This document shows, one piece after another, positions 8,160 to 11,690 of a stretch of 11,690 nucleotides of DNA; position 1 is the first letter of the stretch, and each line of letters begins with the position of its first letter. The stretch comes from Endotrypanum monterogeii (Eukaryota > Euglenozoa > Kinetoplastea > Trypanosomatida > Trypanosomatidae), in the NCBI GenBank assembly GCA_000333855.2, contig CM007330.1:1-11690 (forward strand), given 5' to 3'. The notes beneath the pieces were generated by a model, which ran no database searches, had not been told where the DNA came from, and saw only the letters and a program-made list of their open reading frames with translations. The translations under genes were made by a program, and so were the position numbers.

Positions 8160-8185
8160 GTAAATAAATAAATAAATATATTTAC
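8160..8185. repeat. TAAA tetranucleotide repeat inside an inverted repeat
   Basis: Four TAAA units at 8161-8176. GTAAATA at 8160-8166 is complementary to TATTTAC at 8179-8185, so the repeat could fold on itself. It lies about 475 nt past the transporter stop, likely in its 3' UTR or beyond it. Confidence 0.75.
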
Positions 8186-8391
8186 AACCCGAGGGAACGG
8201 ATCACTGCGAGAAGTTGTATACAAACAAAAAAAAATTAAAAAACGAAGGAGAAAGAGATGCAGTGACAGAACACAGGGTCTCTTGTGGTGCCTGTGGTGT
8301 CGATGCAACATCATAAAGACTTTTAGTCAAATTTACCACCGACGGAGAAAAAAGAAAATATTACATCTACATATATGTGTATCATTATTTA

Positions 8392-8394
<3 letters not shown>

Positions 8395-8422
<28 letters not shown>
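8395..8422. repeat. AT dinucleotide microsatellite
   Basis: Fourteen uninterrupted AT units in an AT-rich segment (about 8340-8430), roughly 240 nt beyond the transporter stop codon and therefore probably in its 3' UTR. It is self-complementary and can extrude as a cruciform or hairpin. Confidence 0.92.
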
Positions 8423-8425
<3 letters not shown>

Positions 8426-8658
8426 TATTTTGTAGATCTGGAAGATGAGAGAGTCAAATAGTGGACCGAGTAGTGCAACCTACACACATGCACAGAAAGC
8501 AAGATGCAGACAAAAAACAAAAAAAAGCGCAAAAACAAGAAAATTTAGTACATCCGCAAGTAGTGAAAACGTCGAAGCGGGGCAAACGCAAAAATACAAA
8601 AGCAAGCTGCGACGAGACGAGTTTGCAAACATGGGCACACGTAATGCATCACAGAAAA

Positions 8659-10638
8659 TCACTGTTTCTCCTCCGAAGCTGGCAGCGACTCGAGATGGTG
8701 CATAGCATGTGCCTTCGAGGATGTCTCGAGTTTATTGAGCCATTTCTGGCAGATGGAAAGGACCTCGACTTCCTTCGGGTCAATCGGGTCGCAGATGCGG
8801 GTGCCGGGAATGAGTAAGAACACTAGAGGAATTGCGGTGAGCGGAGTGATGAGGTGGCCGACGATAAGCAGCCAGCGCAGGTTGCTAAAGTCACACGGCG
8901 GGCTGGAAGAAATTGGCCACACCGTCTCCATCAGAATGGCGCCAATCGTGGACGACGTCGATGCGCCCATGTTGCTGAAGCTTGCCAAAATCGCGAACAT
9001 CGTGCTCTCACACCCTTTCGGGCATAGACGGGATATGAGCATGTTTAGCGGCATATAGTTCAGCATGTAGCACACCTCATAAACAATAGCGTCGCCCATG
9101 ATGTACATGGCGTGGTCTGGGATGCCAACGTAGAGGTTCCAGCGCTCCACAATAATGATGTCGAAGACACTAGCAACAACCTGCACGAGAGTGGTGCAGA
9201 TGAGCGTCACACGATAGCTTTGCTTTGAAAAGACGCGCGCAAACATGTACACGCCAAAAATCCCAGCGATGTTGCCGATAACAGCGCCAATAGTGTAGTA
9301 GAACGTCTGCGTAAAGTGGGGCCCGTGTGGCAGACACTCAGCGCCTGACATGTAGAAATTATCTGTGCCGCCGGAGATGAGGATGTAAGACACCAGCTGG
9401 TACCACCCGAAGAAGTTGGCCTTCATAATCGTGACGGGGATACATAGAAAGCCAGCTATGCAGAGGATCACTGATATGCCGATGCAGCCGTAGAGCAACT
9501 CGTAGGTGGAGCCCATGATGTTGAGCACCGTCAGGGCAAGAACGCCGGCCGTCATGATGGCCCCGTAGATGGCAACCGAGACGTTGCGAGATATGACTTC
9601 CTTGTTCACGCCAAATACGCCACACATGCATGTTGTTGTCCGAAAGTCTTTTGGGGCCTCTTCATCGTCACGCTCTCCAAAAAAAACCATCTCGTTGCCG
9701 CTGTCCTGCAGGCATGGCTCGTGAAATGAAGCACAAGACATTGCCTTGCTTTTGCTCCTGATGTTGTCACACACAACGACGGCCTCTTTGGCCGAGACCG
9801 ATTCCGTCGTCTGGGTTTGCACGTCTTGCTTCATCAGGAAAAAGTAGTCCTCCTTTCGCTCGATAACGTTCTTCCTCTCTCCATACCAGTTAAAGATGAA
9901 GAAAAAGATGCAAAGGGTTTGCAAAGCGGCGGATATGAAGATGCCGACAGTGGGACGGCCAAGGTCGGAGAGTGGCCCCTGGATGACAGATGCAATGACT
10001 GCTCCCACCATGATAAGAGCCCAGATCCACGAGATCAGATCTGCTCCAGGAAGAGGGTGAAGCTTGATGAGGCGACTGTAGTGGCCCTCTGAGAGCACAT
10101 CAATGTTCGCAATACAGAAGGAGGAAACGAAAATCATACCTCCCGCGATGCCAGCGCTCGACGGCCTGAAGGGCAATACACCATACACCACTGTACACAC
10201 TGCGCCGGCTACGCACGACAAAACCATGTACCACCGCTTGGTATAACCAAAGAAAGAAAACGCATCGCTCAGTATGGCTGTCAACGGCTTGATGGAGAAA
10301 CCCATGGAAGTGATACCGGAAAGGCGCTGGTACATCGCTGTCGTGATGCCATACTTCTTCATGAACATCGCATATCTCGACGAGCTGAGGAGTGTCTTTG
10401 CCAGTCCTTTGCTGAGGACGTAGACAGCACCCAGCGACATGACACATTTTGGACCAAACGGCACTACTGCTGTTCCGAAAATCGGGAAGTTGCGCATGAA
10501 CGGGGCCGCGTCGAAGAGAGCGATGGTGTCGGGGTGTACGTAGTCTGGATCGCTCTTGCTCGGCTGTGGTAGGGGAAGTGTTGAGCACAGGACCTCATTG
10601 CCACTGTGCACATTCTCAACGAGATGATCAACACCCAT
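8659..10638 (-). CDS. BT1-family pteridine/folate transporter
   Basis: Polytopic plasma-membrane-type transporter of the folate-biopterin transporter (BT1/FBT) family, related to major facilitator proteins. Trypanosomatids cannot make pterins and import them through such proteins; some members carry folate, biopterin or S-adenosylmethionine, and the substrate cannot be read from this sequence. The 659-aa protein has roughly 12-14 membrane segments: about 65-84, 108-127, 136-155, 163-180, 200-219 and 229-251, then a hydrophilic loop at 252-349, then about 351-375, 381-405, 410-425, 444-468, 474-496, 515-535, 545-570 and 588-610. Family-like motifs are KPLTAILSD at 117-125 followed by GYTKRWY at 131-137, GPLSDLGRP at 221-229, AECLPHGP at 433-440, and LCPKGCESTMFAILASF at 538-554. 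The start is ATG at 10638. The frame stays open upstream to a TTG at 10902, but that part is pyrimidine-rich leader with no ATG. Stop is TGA. Length fits the family and no frameshift is seen. Confidence 0.92.
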   Translation of the reverse strand: MGVDHLVENVHSGNEVLCSTLPLPQPSKSDPDYVHPDTIALFDAAPFMRNFPIFGTAVVPFGPKCVMSLGAVYVLSKGLAKTLLSSSRYAMFMKKYGITTAMYQRLSGITSMGFSIKPLTAILSDAFSFFGYTKRWYMVLSCVAGAVCTVVYGVLPFRPSSAGIAGGMIFVSSFCIANIDVLSEGHYSRLIKLHPLPGADLISWIWALIMVGAVIASVIQGPLSDLGRPTVGIFISAALQTLCIFFFIFNWYGERKNVIERKEDYFFLMKQDVQTQTTESVSAKEAVVVCDNIRSKSKAMSCASFHEPCLQDSGNEMVFFGERDDEEAPKDFRTTTCMCGVFGVNKEVISRNVSVAIYGAIMTAGVLALTVLNIMGSTYELLYGCIGISVILCIAGFLCIPVTIMKANFFGWYQLVSYILISGGTDNFYMSGAECLPHGPHFTQTFYYTIGAVIGNIAGIFGVYMFARVFSKQSYRVTLICTTLVQVVASVFDIIIVERWNLYVGIPDHAMYIMGDAIVYEVCYMLNYMPLNMLISRLCPKGCESTMFAILASFSNMGASTSSTIGAILMETVWPISSSPPCDFSNLRWLLIVGHLITPLTAIPLVFLLIPGTRICDPIDPKEVEVLSICQKWLNKLETSSKAHAMHHLESLPASEEKQ

Positions 10639-10640
10639 GA

Positions 10641-10706
10641 CTGCTTCGGTAGTTGTGTGTTTGTGTGTGTTGGGTGGAGACGCGTGGGTCAAAAAAAAAA
10701 GAGAAA
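10641..10706 (-). promoter_or_regulatory. Proximal spliced-leader acceptor region of the transporter
   Basis: On the minus strand, TTTCTC followed by ten T (10700-10691) precedes a stretch without any AG dinucleotide down to 10645-10644, with a second AG at 10642-10641. Acceptors downstream of a pyrimidine tract with an AG-free gap are the usual form in this group. Use of these AGs leaves only 5 or 2 nt of gene-encoded leader before the ATG at 10638. Confidence 0.5.
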
Positions 10707-10855
10707 CGGTGATAAGCTTCGAGTGCAGTGATCGCAGGGAATTCAGTGATGGAATGCGAACAGATGAGGGTAGTGGGGTGCGGTTACAGGGAGGGTAACC
10801 CGGAGGGAGAGAGGTGAGGGAGGGACGTCTTCTAGGCGTGAACGCGGGAGTCAAC

Positions 10856-10887
10856 CTGGAGGGGGAGAGAGATATGAAAAAGAGGGG
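10856..10887 (-). promoter_or_regulatory. Distal polypyrimidine tract and CAG acceptor of the transporter
   Basis: Minus-strand pyrimidine-rich tract (CCCCTCTTTTTC, then CTCTCTCCCCCTCCAG) with AG at 10857-10856. It would give a leader of about 217 nt that contains no ATG in any frame, so translation would still begin at 10638. This is an alternative to the proximal site. Confidence 0.5.
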
Positions 10888-11690
10888 CAAATCAAGGTGC
10901 AATCAGACGAAGAGAAAGTTTCAGGAAAAAATGGGGGAACGGATCGTGTGCCCATCAGCAGCAGCAGCAGCAGCAGCAACGGCATTGCCTGAGAGCGCGT
11001 GCAGAGAGTGTGCGACGCTGAATTCAGCTTTCACGCACACGGTGGTGTAGTGGAAAGCATTTGGAGCTCCATCAGCGCTGTTGAAGCACACTGAAGTCGG
11101 AGACCGGCGACGGCCGCAAGCGATTCCCCCCGCGGCATCCAGTCCTCGAAAAGACGCGCGGGTGAATACTTGACAAAACTGGAAGCACAAATACTGCACC
11201 AGCGACACAGGACTACAGAGACGTAGTAGTTGCCTGTAAACAACTTCACTTTATGAAAATATTCAAAAGAACAGGTAAAAGACGCTTAGGATTCACCACA
11301 GGCAGTAGCCCCCCGAAACAAGTCGAACAGCATATATGTATATGTTCGTGCCCACAGAGTGGAAAGGGTTCCGCCTGAAGTACTTTTTTCGCTACACATG
11401 CGCACAGGGGAGGGAGAAATCTACTGTTAAACTCCCTCATCGAAACAATTCTACTTAACATGAGCATTACATGGTAAGTTTTGTAATCGGGGATTCCCAC
11501 ATGGCATTTGTTATGATATTATATATATATATATTTTTTTTTGGTAACCTTTCCCATAAAGAAGTGCCGCAACAGTGGGCCTCCCTCATCGTACAAGCGC
11601 TTCAATGCAACACAGAATGCAGCCACGAAAAGGGTCGACCCCAGCTTTAGGGGAAAGAAGGTTGAAGTGAAGTAAAAGAAAAAGAATAAT
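10888..11690. other. Gene-free region, right end
   Basis: Upstream flank of the transporter. Open frames are under 100 codons and show no family resemblance. An AT repeat followed by nine T lies at 11520-11542. A tRNA-A-box-like string near 11043-11052 lacks a B box and does not fold as a tRNA. The preceding gene of the putative transcription unit must lie beyond 11690. Confidence 0.5.
10956..10976. repeat. (CAG)7 trinucleotide repeat
   Basis: Seven uninterrupted CAG units; the minus (transporter-sense) strand reads CTG. It lies upstream of both candidate transporter acceptors, so it is probably absent from the mature mRNA. Confidence 0.9.

Noticed and set aside
10639..10902. 88-codon N-terminal extension of the transporter
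   Set aside because: It begins with TTG, has no ATG, and is open only because pyrimidine-rich sequence rarely forms stop codons; candidate acceptors lie inside it.
11041..11115. tRNA-like string with GGTGTAGTGG
   Set aside because: Resembles a tRNA A box, but there is no GTTCGA-type B box at the right distance and no acceptor stem.
1..11690. Spliced-leader RNA gene, telomeric repeats, CRISPR array, insertion sequence or retroposon
   Set aside because: No spliced-leader exon core, no tandem telomere units, no regularly spaced repeats, and no transposase or reverse transcriptase frame on either strand. A degenerate SIDER-like element cannot be excluded without a profile search.

Overview
The window looks like nuclear DNA of a trypanosomatid protist, probably Leishmania/Crithidia-like. 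Four things point there: two intronless genes in the same direction; polypyrimidine tracts with AG acceptors just before each ATG, as needed for spliced-leader trans-splicing; long non-coding spacers full of homopolymers and microsatellites; and a BT1-family pteridine/folate transporter, a family that trypanosomatids carry in many copies. Both genes use a standard code (TAG and TGA stops). Species is not determined.

Layout. Only two protein genes are supported, both on the minus strand, so transcription would run from high to low coordinates. The BT1-family transporter (659 aa) occupies 8659-10638. A front-end-lacking, membrane-bound fatty acid desaturase of the FAD2/oleate Δ12 type (416 aa) occupies 3588-4838. 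Their true starts are internal ATGs; the longer open frames upstream begin with GTG or TTG and are untranslated leader.

The rest is non-coding as far as I can see. Positions 1-3587 lie downstream of the desaturase. They hold a candidate acceptor tract with no gene behind it, and a compact GC-rich island (about 1290-1840) that contains a 156-nt stretch with a single T and a 9-bp GC hairpin. Positions 4839-8658 separate the two genes. They contain GT and AT microsatellites, a cluster of short inverted repeats near 6346-6483, and a group of guanine-run tracts at 7086-7516. Positions 10639-11690 lie upstream of the transporter and hold two candidate acceptors and a (CAG)7 run.

Function. The two proteins probably share a polycistronic precursor but not a pathway: the transporter would import pterins, folate or a related compound, and the desaturase would act in polyunsaturated fatty acid synthesis in the ER. 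No mobile element, CRISPR array, tRNA, rRNA or spliced-leader gene was found. The strongest unexplained signals are the T-free GC island and the large gene-free spacers, which may mark a transcription-unit boundary.
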